Of a stretch of DNA of 64,000 nucleotides, positions 9,325 through 18,270 are shown in pieces. Source of the DNA: Nocardiopsis quinghaiensis (GTDB taxonomy: Bacteria; Actinomycetota; Actinomycetes; Streptosporangiales; Streptosporangiaceae); contig NZ_VWVU01000007.1 in the NCBI RefSeq assembly GCF_008638365.1, forward strand, positions 206,193-270,192. Reading direction: 5' to 3'. The notes under the pieces were generated by a model. It saw only the letters and a list, made by a program, of their open reading frames with translations, did no database searches and was not told the origin of the DNA. Made by a program: the position numbers and the translations under genes. Positions within the stretch are counted from its first letter, which is position 1; every line of letters starts with the position of its first letter.

Positions 9325-11010
9325 GTGTCCATTCCCGCGTCCACCGACGCCCCCTTCTCCCTCCCCCGGCTGTTCGCCGCGGTCGCCGACGCCGTCCCCG
9401 ACCGGATCGCCCTGGTCGCGGGCTCGCGGCGGCTCACCTACCGCTCCCTGCACGAGCGCTCGCTGCGCCTGGCCCGGCACCTGGTGGACGCGGGCGTGTG
9501 CCCGGGCCAGCACGTCGCGGTCCTGGCGTTCAACCGCGCCGAGTGGGTGGAGTCCTTCCTGGGGATCCTCCGCGCGGGAGCGGTCCCGGTCAACGTCAAC
9601 TACCGCTACGTCGCGGGCGAGCTGCGGCACGTCCTGGCCGACTCGCACGCGGTCGCGCTCGTCGTCGAGGACTCCCTGGCACCGACGGTCGCCGTGGTCC
9701 GCCCCGACCTGCCCAGGCTCCGGCACGTGCTGCTCATCGCGGACGGCTCCGCGCGCGAGGCCGAGGGGACCGACTACGAGCGGGCCCTGGCCTCGGCTCC
9801 CGGGGACGCGGTGCTGCCGCCCACCAGCGGTGAGGACCACTACCTGCTCTACACCGGCGGCACCACGGGCTATCCCAAGGGCGTCCTGTGGCGGCAGGCG
9901 GACATCTTCCGCGCCGCACTGGAGCGCCGGGCACCGGGTGCGCCCCGCGCCCGGACCCCGGAGGAGTCCGCCGAGCGCGCCATCCGCTGCTTCCCCCAGC
10001 GCATGCTGGTACTGGGGCCGCTGATGCACGCGGCCGGGCAGTGGAACGCGCTGAGCATGCTGCTGTGCGGCAAGCGGGTGGTGCTGTACACCGACCGCAG
10101 CTTCCGCCCGGACCGGGTGCTGGAGACGGCGCACCGGGAGGGTGTGCACACCGTGCAGCTGGTGGGCGACGCCATGGCCCGCCCACTGGCCCGGCACCTG
10201 CTCACCGAGCCCGGACTGTGCCCCGAGCTGACCTCCGTGCGCTCCGGCGGCACCCCGCTCACCCCGGCGGTGCGCGCACTGTGGCACGCCTGGCGCGAGG
10301 ACGTGGCCCTGGCCGACTCCTACGGGGGTTCGGAGACGGGTGTGTGCGGATCGGCGACCGGAGCCGAGCGGGGCGGCGGCCAGGAGGCCGAGGCCCTGTC
10401 CGGAGCCTCCGACAACCGCAGTTTCACCATGGGCGGCAGCATCGCGGTGCTGGACGACTCCCTGTGCCCGCTGCCGCCGGGCTCTCCGGAGGTGGGGCGG
10501 ATCGCGCGCACCGGCCGGATCCCGCTGGGCTACTACAACGATCCCCTGGCGACCGCCCGCACCTTCCCCACCGACGGCGAGGGCCGCCGCTGGGCGCTGT
10601 CGGGCGACTTCGGGACCCGGGCGGCGGACGGATCGATCGTGCTGCTGGGACGGGGCAGCGTGGTCATCAACACCGCCGGGGAGAAGGTCTACCCCGAGGA
10701 GGTGGAGGCCGCGCTGAAGGGGCACCCCGCGGTGGAGGACGCCATCGTGGTGCCCGCCCCCGACGAGCGGCTCGGGCAGCGGGTGACCGCACTGGTCTCG
10801 CTGGCTCCGGGCGCCCGGTTGGAGGAGGCCGAACTGCGCATGTACTGCCGCGTGCGGCTGGCGGGGTTCAAGGTGCCGCGGACCGTGCACTTCGTGGACC
10901 GGGTGCGGCGCACGGCGGTCGGCAAGCAGGACTACCGGTGGGCGGCGTCGGTCGCGCGGGTCGACGCGGCGGCGCCCGACCCGGTCGGTCCGGATCCGCT
11001 CTCGCGCTGA
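9325..11010 (+). CDS. Acyl-CoA synthetase (AMP-forming), FadD-like
   Basis: This 561-residue enzyme of the ANL superfamily activates a carboxylic acid, probably a fatty acid, as acyl-AMP and then acyl-CoA. The P-loop-like A3 motif is LYTGGTTGYPKGV, the A5 region is SYGGSETG, the A7/A8 region is LSGDFGTRAADGSIVLLGR, and the C-terminal catalytic lysine lies in VGKQDYRW. The reading frame is open from 9199, but GTG 9325 has GGGAGG six to seven bases upstream and precedes the first conserved residues (LPRLFAAVAD), so I use it. The TGGTTGYPKG motif and long active-site loop resemble FadD-type enzymes annotated in cholesterol or fatty-acid catabolism; the substrate is unknown. Confidence 0.88.
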   Translation: MSIPASTDAPFSLPRLFAAVADAVPDRIALVAGSRRLTYRSLHERSLRLARHLVDAGVCPGQHVAVLAFNRAEWVESFLGILRAGAVPVNVNYRYVAGELRHVLADSHAVALVVEDSLAPTVAVVRPDLPRLRHVLLIADGSAREAEGTDYERALASAPGDAVLPPTSGEDHYLLYTGGTTGYPKGVLWRQADIFRAALERRAPGAPRARTPEESAERAIRCFPQRMLVLGPLMHAAGQWNALSMLLCGKRVVLYTDRSFRPDRVLETAHREGVHTVQLVGDAMARPLARHLLTEPGLCPELTSVRSGGTPLTPAVRALWHAWREDVALADSYGGSETGVCGSATGAERGGGQEAEALSGASDNRSFTMGGSIAVLDDSLCPLPPGSPEVGRIARTGRIPLGYYNDPLATARTFPTDGEGRRWALSGDFGTRAADGSIVLLGRGSVVINTAGEKVYPEEVEAALKGHPAVEDAIVVPAPDERLGQRVTALVSLAPGARLEEAELRMYCRVRLAGFKVPRTVHFVDRVRRTAVGKQDYRWAASVARVDAAAPDPVGPDPLSR

Positions 11011-11427
11011 GGGGCCCGGCGCCGGAGAGGCCGCGAAGCCCCAGGTCACCGGGTTCCGCGCCCCTCCGCCGCGGAACCCCACACCCCGACGGTAGGGAAA
11101 CCTTCGTTTCGGGCACAGCGTCAGTATGCTCCTACTCAGCCGAAACAGGGCTCCGGCGCCTTCTGAACAGCCCCTCGCCCGCTCCGCCACCGTTAGACTG
11201 ACGTCTCCTGGTTCCGGGCCTCACGGTCTCCCCTCCCCCGCCCCGGCCTGGTCGGTGCACCCGGCCGGTACCGGCGGGTCCCGCGTATCCAGTCGGGACC
11301 GTGGATCACGTGGACAACCCCTGACCCACCCTCCACCCGTGCACACGGTGCGCGCTCGGTGGCACCACTAGGACGGAGGACGGCGCCCTCGCCCGGGTTC
11401 CGGCCCGGGCGGCGCCCAACAACCCAG
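11011..11427. other. Intergenic region upstream of the DUF368 gene
   Basis: The 417 bp hold a terminator (see 11051-11079) and then a stretch with hexamers such as TATGCT and TAGACT that could be -10 elements for the DUF368 gene. No further gene is supported. Confidence 0.5.
11051..11079 (+). terminator. Terminator after the acyl-CoA synthetase gene
   Basis: Ten-bp perfect arms GGGTTCCGCG and CGCGGAACCC flank a 9-base loop, 40 bp after the stop codon. Confidence 0.7.
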
Positions 11428-12357
11428 ATGCCAAAGTCAGTAGGCAGCTACATCTTCAACGCGGTGCGCGGCGGCGCGGTGGGAGCCTCCGAGGCCCTGC
11501 CCGGTATCAGCGGCGGCACGGTCGCCCTGATCGTCGGCCTCTACGACAAGCTCATCGGCGGCGCGGGCCACATGGTCAGCGGTATCAAGCGCTACGTCAC
11601 CGACGTCCCGCGCGGCCGCGGCGGGGAGCGGGCCCGGGAGCAGTTCCGCCAGGTGGACTGGAGCGTGCTGATCCCCGCCCTGGCCGGCATGGTGGTCTTC
11701 CTCGGCCTGGCCGCCGTCCTGCTCGCCCCACTGGTGGAGTCCTACACCCAGTACGCGTACGCGCTGTTCTTCGGCCTGGTCCTGGCCTGCCTGTGGATTC
11801 CCTACACCGGTGCGGGCAGGAGGTGGCGGGCCTGGCACTACCTCGTCGCCCTGGTGTTCGCCGCCGGCGCGTTCTTCCTCACCAGCCTGCCGGGAGCCAA
11901 CCTGCCCGCCCACCCGGTGCTGGTCTTCCTCGCCGGGTCCGTGGCCGTGTGCGCGCTGATCCTGCCCGGCGTGTCCGGCTCCTTCATCCTGCTCACGCTG
12001 GGCCTGTACGAGCCCACCATCAACGCGGTCGGCGACATGGACGTCGCCTACCTGGCGGTGATCGCGCTGGGCGCGCTCACGGGCCTGTCGGTGTTCGTGA
12101 AGATCCTGCAGTACCTGCTGGAGCACTTCCACCACATGACCCTGGTCGTGCTCACCGGTCTGATGGCCGGGTCGCTGCGCGCCCTGTGGCCCTGGCAGAC
12201 CGAGGAGCGCGTCATCCTGCCCCCCACCGACGTCCCGGTCACGGTGGTGTTCATGGTGATCGGCTTCGCGGTGGTGACGGCGGCCATCGTGTGGGAGAAC
12301 CGCAAGCGCGGCCAGATGGTGGAGACCGAGCACCACCAGAGCCCCACCCGCGTCTGA
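11428..12357 (+). CDS. DUF368 membrane protein, polyprenyl-phosphate transporter (PopT) family
   Basis: This 309-residue polytopic membrane protein has about eight hydrophobic segments. The two DUF368 signature repeats are ASEALPGISGGTVALIVGLY near residue 18 and LILPGVSGSFILLTLGLY near residue 178, which mirror each other as in re-entrant inverted-repeat transporters. DUF368 proteins were shown, together with DedA proteins, to recycle undecaprenyl phosphate across the cytoplasmic membrane for wall synthesis. The start at ATG 11428 matches family N-termini, though its ribosome site is poor; an in-frame GTG at 11359 is an alternative. A terminator follows directly. Confidence 0.88.
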   Translation: MPKSVGSYIFNAVRGGAVGASEALPGISGGTVALIVGLYDKLIGGAGHMVSGIKRYVTDVPRGRGGERAREQFRQVDWSVLIPALAGMVVFLGLAAVLLAPLVESYTQYAYALFFGLVLACLWIPYTGAGRRWRAWHYLVALVFAAGAFFLTSLPGANLPAHPVLVFLAGSVAVCALILPGVSGSFILLTLGLYEPTINAVGDMDVAYLAVIALGALTGLSVFVKILQYLLEHFHHMTLVVLTGLMAGSLRALWPWQTEERVILPPTDVPVTVVFMVIGFAVVTAAIVWENRKRGQMVETEHHQSPTRV

Positions 12358-12360
12358 GAA

Positions 12361-12383
12361 CGCCCGGGGCCGGCCCCCGGGCG
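12361..12383 (+). terminator. Terminator after the DUF368 gene
   Basis: Nine-bp arms CGCCCGGGG and CCCCGGGCG with a 5-base loop lie four bases after the stop codon and separate this gene from the TPP riboswitch. Confidence 0.7.
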
Positions 12384-12460
12384 CTCCCCGTCGCGGGGTA
12401 CCCTCCCCGGAGAAGGCCCACAGACGCATACGGAAGTGGGGCCGCCACGGCGGCTCCCAC

Positions 12461-12540
12461 GGCGCGGGGTGCCGGGACACCGTCCCGGCTGAGAGCACAC
12501 CCGTCGAACCTGCCCTAGTTAGCACTAGCGAAGGAACGCC
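12461..12540 (+). promoter_or_regulatory. TPP (THI-box) riboswitch controlling thiD
   Basis: The conserved aptamer pieces appear in order: GGGGTGCC (12466-12473), a CCGGGAC/GTCCCGG stem, CTGAGA (12489-12494), ACCC, GAACCTG (12506-12512), and the 3' segment ending AGCGAAGGAA. GGCG (12461) pairs with CGCC (12537-12540) as P1. The thiD ATG is at 12542, so the aptamer's own 3' strand contains the ribosome binding site AAGGA (12531-12535). Ligand binding should hide it, giving translational control without a separate expression platform. Confidence 0.88.
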
Positions 12541-12541
12541 C

Positions 12542-13345
12542 ATGAGCGCGTACAACATCGTGTCCATCGCCGGCAGCGACCCCAGCGGGGGCGCGGGGAT
12601 CCAGGCCGACCTCAAGGCCTTCTCCGCGCACGGGACCTTCGGGATGACCGTGGTCACCGCGCTGACCGCCCAGTCCACGCGCGGCGTCGCCGGGGTCCAC
12701 CCGGTCCCGGCCGCGTTCGTCACCCGCCAGATGGACACCCTCTTCGACGACGCCACCGTGCACGCGGTCAAGGTGGGCATGCTCGGCACCTCCGAGGTCA
12801 CCGAGGCGGTGGCCGAGGCGATCGACCGCCACGCGCTGACGAACGTGGTGGTGGACCCGGTGATGGTCGCCAAGAGCGGCGACCGGCTGCTGGAGTCCTC
12901 CGCCGTCGAGGCGCTGCGGAACGAGCTGCTGCCCCGCGCGGACCTGGTCACCCCGAACCTGCCCGAGGCCGCCGACCTGCTGGAGGAGCCCGAGGCCGCC
13001 GACCTGGCGGCGATGCGCGTCCAGGCCGCGCGGCTGCTGGACCTGGGGCCGCGCCGGGTCCTGCTCAAGGGCGGTCACCTGTCCGGCGGGGAGAGCGTCG
13101 ACGTCCTGGTCTCCCGGGACTCCGACCCTGTCGAGTTCCGCGCCACGAGGGTGGTCACCCGCAACACGCACGGCACCGGGTGCACCCTGTCCTCCTCGAT
13201 CGCGGCCCTGCTGCCGCAGCGTCCGGACGTCGCCGCGGCCGTCGGGGACGCGAAGGCCTACCTGACCGAGGCGATCCGACGTGCCGACGGGATCGACGCG
13301 GGCGGCGGCCAGGGCCCGGTACACCATTTTCACGCCTGGTGGTAG
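12542..13345 (+). CDS. thiD: Hydroxymethylpyrimidine/phosphomethylpyrimidine kinase
   Basis: ThiD phosphorylates HMP and then HMP-phosphate to give the pyrimidine diphosphate used in thiamine synthesis. The 267-residue ribokinase-fold protein shows SIAGSDPSGGAGIQADLK at the N-terminus, VDPVMVAKSGDRLL, TPNLPEA, LLKGGHL, and the anion hole with catalytic Cys in NTHGTGCTLSSSIA. Length and motifs are standard. The gene directly follows a TPP riboswitch with ribosome site AAGGA six bases before the ATG, so end-product control by thiamine pyrophosphate is clear. No thiE or thiM is adjacent; a terminator shared with the convergent symporter gene follows. Confidence 0.95.
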   Translation: MSAYNIVSIAGSDPSGGAGIQADLKAFSAHGTFGMTVVTALTAQSTRGVAGVHPVPAAFVTRQMDTLFDDATVHAVKVGMLGTSEVTEAVAEAIDRHALTNVVVDPVMVAKSGDRLLESSAVEALRNELLPRADLVTPNLPEAADLLEEPEAADLAAMRVQAARLLDLGPRRVLLKGGHLSGGESVDVLVSRDSDPVEFRATRVVTRNTHGTGCTLSSSIAALLPQRPDVAAAVGDAKAYLTEAIRRADGIDAGGGQGPVHHFHAWW

Positions 13346-13381
13346 GAGCGGGTCCGGGGGCACCCGGGCCCCGACGACACG

Positions 13382-13416
13382 GAGGAGGGGACCGGCACGG
13401 CGCCGGTCCCCTCCTC
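13382..13416. terminator. Bidirectional terminator between thiD and the symporter gene
   Basis: Perfect 15-bp arms (GAGGAGGGGACCGGC and its complement) flank a 5-base loop between two convergent genes. Confidence 0.85.
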
Positions 13417-13430
13417 ACACGCGCGGTGGG

Positions 13431-14855
13431 CTACTTGCTCACGTCCTCCATGATCGCGTCCGGGTTCCTCCAGTCCGGGTGCTCGAAGAACCTGCGCGTC
13501 TCGGCCACGATGACCGGGGACAGCAGCAGGAGTCCGATGAGGTTGGGCAGTGCCATCAGGCCGTTGGCGATGTCGCTGAACAGCCACACCGAGTCCAGGC
13601 TGGCGATCGAGCCGATGAAGATGACGGCGATGAACACCAGGCGGTAGGGCGTGACCAGCTTGCGGCCGGCCAGGAAGACGATGCACCGCTCGCCGTAGTA
13701 GGCCCAGCCGAGCAGGGTCGTGAAGGCGAACACGGCGACCGCGACGGCCACGATGTAGGTGCCGACCGGGGCGAGTCCGGGGCTGAGGTTGCCCAGGCCC
13801 TCGGCGACCGCGCTGCTGGTCATCAGGGAGCCGTCCTCCCTCTCCTCCCCCGAGGCCTGCCAGGCACCGGTGGTGATGATGACCAGGCAGGTCATGGTGA
13901 CCACGATGATGGTGTCGATGAAGGTCTGGGTCATCGAGACCATGGCCTGGCGGACCGGCTGCCTGGTCTTGGCCGCGGCGGCGGCGATACCGCCGGTGCC
14001 CAGGCCCGACTCGTTGGAGAAGATGCCCCGGGAGAAGCCCTGCTGGATGGCGAGCATGATGCCCGCCCCCGCGAAGCCGCCCGCCGCGGACGTGCCGGTG
14101 AAGGCGTCGGTCACCACGAGCTGGAGCGCGGGCAGGATGGCGGCCCAGTTGACGGCCAGGACGACCAGGCAGGCGCCGACGTAGAGGACGATCATGATGG
14201 GCACCAGGCCGGAGGCGACCCGGCCGATGCTCTTGATCCCGCCGAGGATGACGGCGCCCGCGATGACGGTCAGCGCCAGGCCCACCATCCACGGCGCCAG
14301 CGGCGTGATGTTGGTGATCTGGTCGGAGACGGCGTTGGACTGGGTGCCGTTGCCGATACCGAAGGCGGCGATGGCCCCGAAGACCGCGAACGCCACGCCC
14401 AGGGTGGTGCCCAGGCCGCCGCGGATCCCGTGCTTGAGGTAGTACATCGGTCCGCCGCTCTGCTCGCCCTTGGCGTCGGTGCGGCGGAACTTCACCCCCA
14501 GGAGGGCCTCGCTGTACTTGGTGGCCATACCGATGAGGCCGACCACCCACATCCAGAACAGCGCGCCCGGGCCGCCCACGCCGATGGCGAGCGCCGCACC
14601 GGCGATGTTGCCGACACCGACGGTGGCGGCGAGGGCGGTGCTCAGGGCCTGGTAGTGGGAGATGTCCCCCTCGACGGAGGGGTCCTCCTTGCGGCGGACG
14701 AGGGCGAGCCACAGTGCGTGCGGCAGGCGGAAGAGCTGGAGCAGGCGCAGTCGGACCGTGAGGAACATGCCGACGACGAACAGCAGCGGGATGAGGACGA
14801 AGGGTCCCCAGATGATGCTGCTGACGATGCTCGCCATTTCGAGGAGTTGGTCCAC
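13431..14855 (-). CDS. Alanine/glycine:cation symporter (AGCS family)
   Basis: This 474-residue inner-membrane protein is a sodium- or proton-coupled alanine/glycine importer. It has about 11 hydrophobic segments and the family hallmarks: ATVGVGNIAGAALAIGVGGPGALFWMW, GGPMYYL, GIGNGTQSNAV, NESGLGTGGIAAAAAKT and LLGWAYYGERC. The start is GTG 14855 with GGGAG eight bases upstream; the frame extends to 14981 but the extra residues are proline/arginine-rich and unlike a membrane protein N-terminus. An inverted repeat lies about 130 bp upstream and may be its operator. Confidence 0.93.
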   Translation of the reverse strand: MDQLLEMASIVSSIIWGPFVLIPLLFVVGMFLTVRLRLLQLFRLPHALWLALVRRKEDPSVEGDISHYQALSTALAATVGVGNIAGAALAIGVGGPGALFWMWVVGLIGMATKYSEALLGVKFRRTDAKGEQSGGPMYYLKHGIRGGLGTTLGVAFAVFGAIAAFGIGNGTQSNAVSDQITNITPLAPWMVGLALTVIAGAVILGGIKSIGRVASGLVPIMIVLYVGACLVVLAVNWAAILPALQLVVTDAFTGTSAAGGFAGAGIMLAIQQGFSRGIFSNESGLGTGGIAAAAAKTRQPVRQAMVSMTQTFIDTIIVVTMTCLVIITTGAWQASGEEREDGSLMTSSAVAEGLGNLSPGLAPVGTYIVAVAVAVFAFTTLLGWAYYGERCIVFLAGRKLVTPYRLVFIAVIFIGSIASLDSVWLFSDIANGLMALPNLIGLLLLSPVIVAETRRFFEHPDWRNPDAIMEDVSK

Positions 14856-14982
14856 AGGGGATCTCCCTATCGGTGAGTGTGTGGGGACGGGGCCGTCGGC
14901 GTCTCGGTACGGGGGGATCCGACGCCCTCGCGATCGCGTCGGCACTGGTGAAGGCCTTGCGATACCGGCAAAGAATGGCACC

Positions 14983-15001
14983 GACGCGTAACGAACGCGT
15001 C
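14983..15001. promoter_or_regulatory. Inverted repeat upstream of the symporter gene
   Basis: Seven-bp perfect arms GACGCGT and ACGCGTC with a 5-bp spacer lie 128 bp upstream of the GTG start, in a GC-poorer stretch. This is an operator candidate by symmetry and position only. Confidence 0.35.
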
Positions 15002-15071
15002 ACGCCTGTTCCACATGCGGGTTTCTTCGGGAACTTCGGGAACTCTCGCGCCCTCTCGCGCGTGTGCGCCC

Positions 15072-15323
15072 TCAGACACCGCTCTCGTCGTCCTGGGCCA
15101 GGGCGAGTCTGCTGAGGACGGCCGCGGCCTCGTCCGGGTCCGCTCCCCGGCCCACAGCGACGCCGAGGAGATAGGTGGTCAGGGGTGCCGCGGGCCGGGC
15201 CACGGAATGGGCGGCGTCCCTCGCCAGGTCCAGGACCCGGTCGACGTCCGCTTTCCGGAGCGGCTCCGTACCGGTCAGATCCAGTTCTCTTCTGACCACT
15301 TCCGCCCATTCGGTGAGGGTCAC
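15072..15323 (-). CDS. DUF6457 small protein
   Basis: This 83-residue helical protein matches the actinobacterial DUF6457 pattern: LTEWAEVVRRELDL at the start, then DVDRVLDLARDAAHSVARPAAPLTTYLLGVAVGRG, which I quote only in part here: VLDLARDAAHSVARPAAPLT. The domain also occurs fused to MobA-like molybdopterin guanylyltransferases in actinobacteria, so a link to molybdenum cofactor metabolism is possible, but no such gene is nearby. I chose GTG 15323 because AAGGAG lies upstream and the first residues fit the domain start. It may be co-transcribed with the downstream symporter gene 216 bp away, but that gap looks like it holds its own promoter. Confidence 0.7.
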   Translation of the reverse strand: MTLTEWAEVVRRELDLTGTEPLRKADVDRVLDLARDAAHSVARPAAPLTTYLLGVAVGRGADPDEAAAVLSRLALAQDDESGV

Positions 15324-15537
15324 CGCATGACTCCTTACAGCAGCAGATCGATTACGTGAGGCGACCGCGGCCACCGGATCATCACCCGGAGGCCACACGG
15401 GCGCACGGACACCTTCACCGCCCGCTCGGTCAGTCCACGCCCGGTCTTCGGACGCGGTTCCCCCGTGCCCAAGCCGGGGTTCACCCCCCGAGCCTAGCGT
15501 CGAAGGCAGTCATCCCCCGGCGTTGGGAGCCACCCGC

Positions 15538-16791
15538 ATGTCCCCGACCGAGACCCGCCGGCCACTTCGCGTGGCCATCGTGACAGAATCCTTCCTTCCA
15601 CAGGTCAACGGGGTGACCAACTCCGTGTGCCGGGTCGTCGACCTGCTGGCCGCACGGGGCCACGAGGTCCTGGTGCTGGCCCCCGGCCCCGGCCCCTCCT
15701 CCTACGCGGGCTTTCCGGTGGTCCGCATGCCCTCCCTGCCCCTGCCCTTCTACCGGGACTTCTCCGTGGGGCTGCCCGCCCGGCGCACGATGACCGCGGC
15801 GATCCGGGCCTTCTCCCCCGACGTCCTGCACCTGGCCTCCCCCGCCCTGCTCGGCTCGGCGGCCGTGGAGACCGCCCGCAGATGGGCGCTGCCGACCGTC
15901 GCCGTGTTCCAGACCGACCTGCCCGGCTTCGCCGGCCGCTATCACCTGCCCGGCGAGGACGCCCTCTGGTCGCTGCTGCGGCGCACCCACGCGGCCGTGG
16001 ACCGCACGCTGGTACCGTCCTCGGCCACCATGGAGGCGCTGTCCTCCCGGGGGTTCCCGCGGTTGGACCTGTGGCGGCGCGGGGTGGACACCCGCCTCTT
16101 CGACCCCGCCCACCGCGACGAGGAGCTGCGGCGCGGGCTCGCTCCGCACGGGGAGGCGATCGTGGGCTATGTGGGACGGCTGGCCCGGGACAAGCGGGTG
16201 GACCTGCTGGCGCACGTGGCGCGGCTGCGCGGAATCAGACTGGTCGTGGTGGGCGACGGCCCCGAGCGGGCCCGTCTGCGACGGCGCCTGCCCGACGCGG
16301 TGTTCACCGGTCAGCGCACCGGCGAGGACCTGGCCCGCCTGTACGCGTCCATGGACGTGTTCGTGCACACCGGCGCCGACGAGACGTTCTGCCAGTCCGT
16401 CCAGGAGGCCCTGGCCTCGGGTGTCCCGGTGGTGGCACCGGCCTCGGGCGGGCCGCTGGACCTGGTGGTTCCCGAGCACAACGGGCTGCTGTACGCCCCG
16501 GACTCGGTACGCGAGCTGCGGGTGGCGGTGGGACGGCTGGCCCACAACCGCGAGGTGCGGCGGCGGATGGCCGAGGGGACCCGTCCGTCGGTGGAGCACC
16601 GTACGTGGGAGGCGGTCGGTGAGCAGCTGCTCGGCCACTATCACGCGGTGATCGCTCCCAGCCGGGAACTGGCCGCCCACGGCACCGGGGCGGACATGGT
16701 TCCGGCCTCCCCCGGAAGGAGCGGCCGGGGGAGGCCGGAGGAGTACACGTCCGCCCCGCCCCCTTCACGGGGCGGACGCTGGTCTAGCTGA
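15538..16791 (+). CDS. GT4 glycosyltransferase, MgtA-like (GDP-mannose type)
   Basis: This 417-residue cytoplasmic/peripheral enzyme is a retaining GT-B glycosyltransferase of family 4. The N-terminal half begins RVAIVTESFLPQVNGVTNSV, the pattern of MgtA-type alpha-mannosyltransferases. The C-terminal nucleotide-sugar half has VGYVGRLARDKRVDLL, VGDGPERARLR, and the E-x7-E motif in ETFCQSVQEALASGVPVVAP. Such enzymes glycosylate lipid acceptors or assemble phosphatidylinositol-mannoside-like glycolipids. ATG 15538 has GGGAG upstream. The last 40 residues are low-complexity and run over a strong hairpin (16748-16778), and the stop overlaps the convergent aminotransferase gene by 8 bp. Confidence 0.86.
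   Translation: MSPTETRRPLRVAIVTESFLPQVNGVTNSVCRVVDLLAARGHEVLVLAPGPGPSSYAGFPVVRMPSLPLPFYRDFSVGLPARRTMTAAIRAFSPDVLHLASPALLGSAAVETARRWALPTVAVFQTDLPGFAGRYHLPGEDALWSLLRRTHAAVDRTLVPSSATMEALSSRGFPRLDLWRRGVDTRLFDPAHRDEELRRGLAPHGEAIVGYVGRLARDKRVDLLAHVARLRGIRLVVVGDGPERARLRRRLPDAVFTGQRTGEDLARLYASMDVFVHTGADETFCQSVQEALASGVPVVAPASGGPLDLVVPEHNGLLYAPDSVRELRVAVGRLAHNREVRRRMAEGTRPSVEHRTWEAVGEQLLGHYHAVIAPSRELAAHGTGADMVPASPGRSGRGRPEEYTSAPPPSRGGRWSS
16748..16778. terminator. Terminator hairpin inside the 3' end of the GT4 gene
   Basis: Eleven-bp arms CGTCCGCCCCG and CGGGGCGGACG with a 9-base loop lie within the last codons of the GT4 gene, just before the stop of the convergent aminotransferase gene. It can serve both. 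Confidence 0.65.
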
Positions 16792-18112
16792 CCGCCTGCG
16801 GAGCGGAGGCCTGGGACCGCGCGAGGACGGGGCCGGACGCCTCGGCGAGCAGTTCGTCCAGGACCTCGGCCAGACGGTCGAGGTGGGCGCGGACCCACGG
16901 CAGCGCCAGCGGGTCGGTGGCGGCGAGAGCGGCGTAGCGGCGCTCCTCGGTGTCGCCGTAGAGCAGGCTGGTGGCGACCCGCATGCGCAGGGCGCCGGAG
17001 CCCTCTCCGAACTCGACCGCGGGCAGCACGCCCATGCCGAAGCGCTCCAGCAGCAGTCCGGTCAGCTCCGGGCCGGTGGTCACGCCGTACCGGGCGGCCA
17101 GCTGTTCGCGGGCCGGTTCGAAGTCGGGGTAGAGGTAGAACGCCGCCCGGGGCACGGAGACGGCCGCGCCCGCGCGGGAGAACGCCCCGGTGACCGCGCC
17201 GGCGACGATGCCGTGCAGGCGGCGGCTGCGGTCGATGTGGTCCAGGAGCTCGGCGGGTTCGGTGAAGGCGTACGCGGCGGCCTCCTGGACGGGCGCGGAC
17301 GGGCTCGACCAGATCTCGCTGGCCACGCCGAGCAGTCCGTCGCGCAGGCGGCGGCCGACCTCGGAGTCGGGCAGGCGCACGACGCCGATGCGCCAGCCGC
17401 CCAGGGCCAGGTTCTTGCTCAGGCCGGTGGAGATGACGGTGCGTTCGGGGGCGTACTCGGCCGGACCGTGTACCTCCGCGGGTTCCTCGCCGGGGGCCGC
17501 GGGGTGGACGAGGTCGCGGTAGATCTCGTCGGAGATGATCACCAGGTCGAGTTCGCGGGCCACCTCGCACAGGCGGCGGACGGTGTCGGCGCCGGCCACG
17601 GTGCCGGTCGGGTTGTCGGGCAGCGTGACGATGACGGCGTTGACCGTACGGCCCCGCTCCCGGGCGGCGGTGACCGCGGCGTGCAGCAGGTCGGGTTGGG
17701 GTACGCCGCCCTGACCGGTGGCCGTGGGGACCATGACGGGCCGCTGGCCCACCAGCCGGCTCTGCGCCGCGTAGCTGACCCAGCTGGGCGCGGCGATCGC
17801 GGTGTCGCCGCCGATCTCCAGCAGGAGGCTGTACAGGAGCGGCTTGCTGCCGGGCCCGGCGATGACCTGCGCGGGGTCGGTGGGCAGCCCACGGCGTTCC
17901 CAGTACCCGGCGGCGGCCTCGCGCAGCGCCTTCGACCCGGCGACCGGGCCGTAGGCGTTGGCGCCGTTCCCCGCGGTGAGCCGGTCCCTCATGACCGGGT
18001 GGACCGGGAGCCCGGCCTCACCGAAGCCCAGGGGAAGCACGCGCACCCCCTGGCGGCGCTTCTCCGCGAGGGCTTCGTTGACGGCGAGGGTCGCGGACAC
18101 AGTGACGGTCAT
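16784..18112 (-). CDS. Class I/II PLP aminotransferase
   Basis: This 442-residue fold-type I aminotransferase resembles aspartate/aromatic aminotransferases of subgroup I-gamma or I-alpha. It shows LGFGEAGLPVHP near the N-terminus, AYGPVAGSKALREA, PDNPTGTV, ISDEIYRDLVHP with the PLP-pyridine Asp, the PLP lysine in STGLSKNLALGGWRIG, and an Arg-containing RMRVATSLLYG C-terminal substrate-carboxylate segment. The substrate is unknown. ATG 18112 follows GGAG. It is divergent from a LysR regulator 154 bp away, the classic arrangement for a regulator and its target. Confidence 0.88.
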   Translation of the reverse strand: MTVTVSATLAVNEALAEKRRQGVRVLPLGFGEAGLPVHPVMRDRLTAGNGANAYGPVAGSKALREAAAGYWERRGLPTDPAQVIAGPGSKPLLYSLLLEIGGDTAIAAPSWVSYAAQSRLVGQRPVMVPTATGQGGVPQPDLLHAAVTAARERGRTVNAVIVTLPDNPTGTVAGADTVRRLCEVARELDLVIISDEIYRDLVHPAAPGEEPAEVHGPAEYAPERTVISTGLSKNLALGGWRIGVVRLPDSEVGRRLRDGLLGVASEIWSSPSAPVQEAAAYAFTEPAELLDHIDRSRRLHGIVAGAVTGAFSRAGAAVSVPRAAFYLYPDFEPAREQLAARYGVTTGPELTGLLLERFGMGVLPAVEFGEGSGALRMRVATSLLYGDTEERRYAALAATDPLALPWVRAHLDRLAEVLDELLAEASGPVLARSQASAPQAVS

Positions 18113-18249
18113 CGATGACTCATCTCCGGCTTGTCGTGTGATGCGGGGCCGCACCGTGGGTCAGTGCGGGACCGCACCCTGGGTGGTGACCTGTCACCCC
18201 CACACTGCCCAGATCCAGGCATCAGTACAAGCGAGTCTTTTCGATGCTG

Positions 18250-18270
18250 AGCGTAAGATGTTCTTATGCT
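18250..18270. promoter_or_regulatory. Inverted repeat over the LysR start codon
   Basis: AGCGTAAGA (18250-18258) and TCTTATGCT (18262-18270) are complementary with one mismatch and a 3-bp spacer. The right arm contains the LysR ATG at 18266. A protein bound here would block the gene's own translation start or promoter, as expected for LysR autoregulation. Confidence 0.45.

Noticed and set aside
14856..15071. Glycine riboswitch before the alanine/glycine symporter
   Set aside because: The paired glycine aptamer pattern is not visible; only an inverted repeat is present.
16779..16794. dre-like sequence CTGGTCTAGCTGACC
   Set aside because: It has an inserted base that breaks symmetry and lies at the overlapping stop codons of two convergent genes, not in a promoter.
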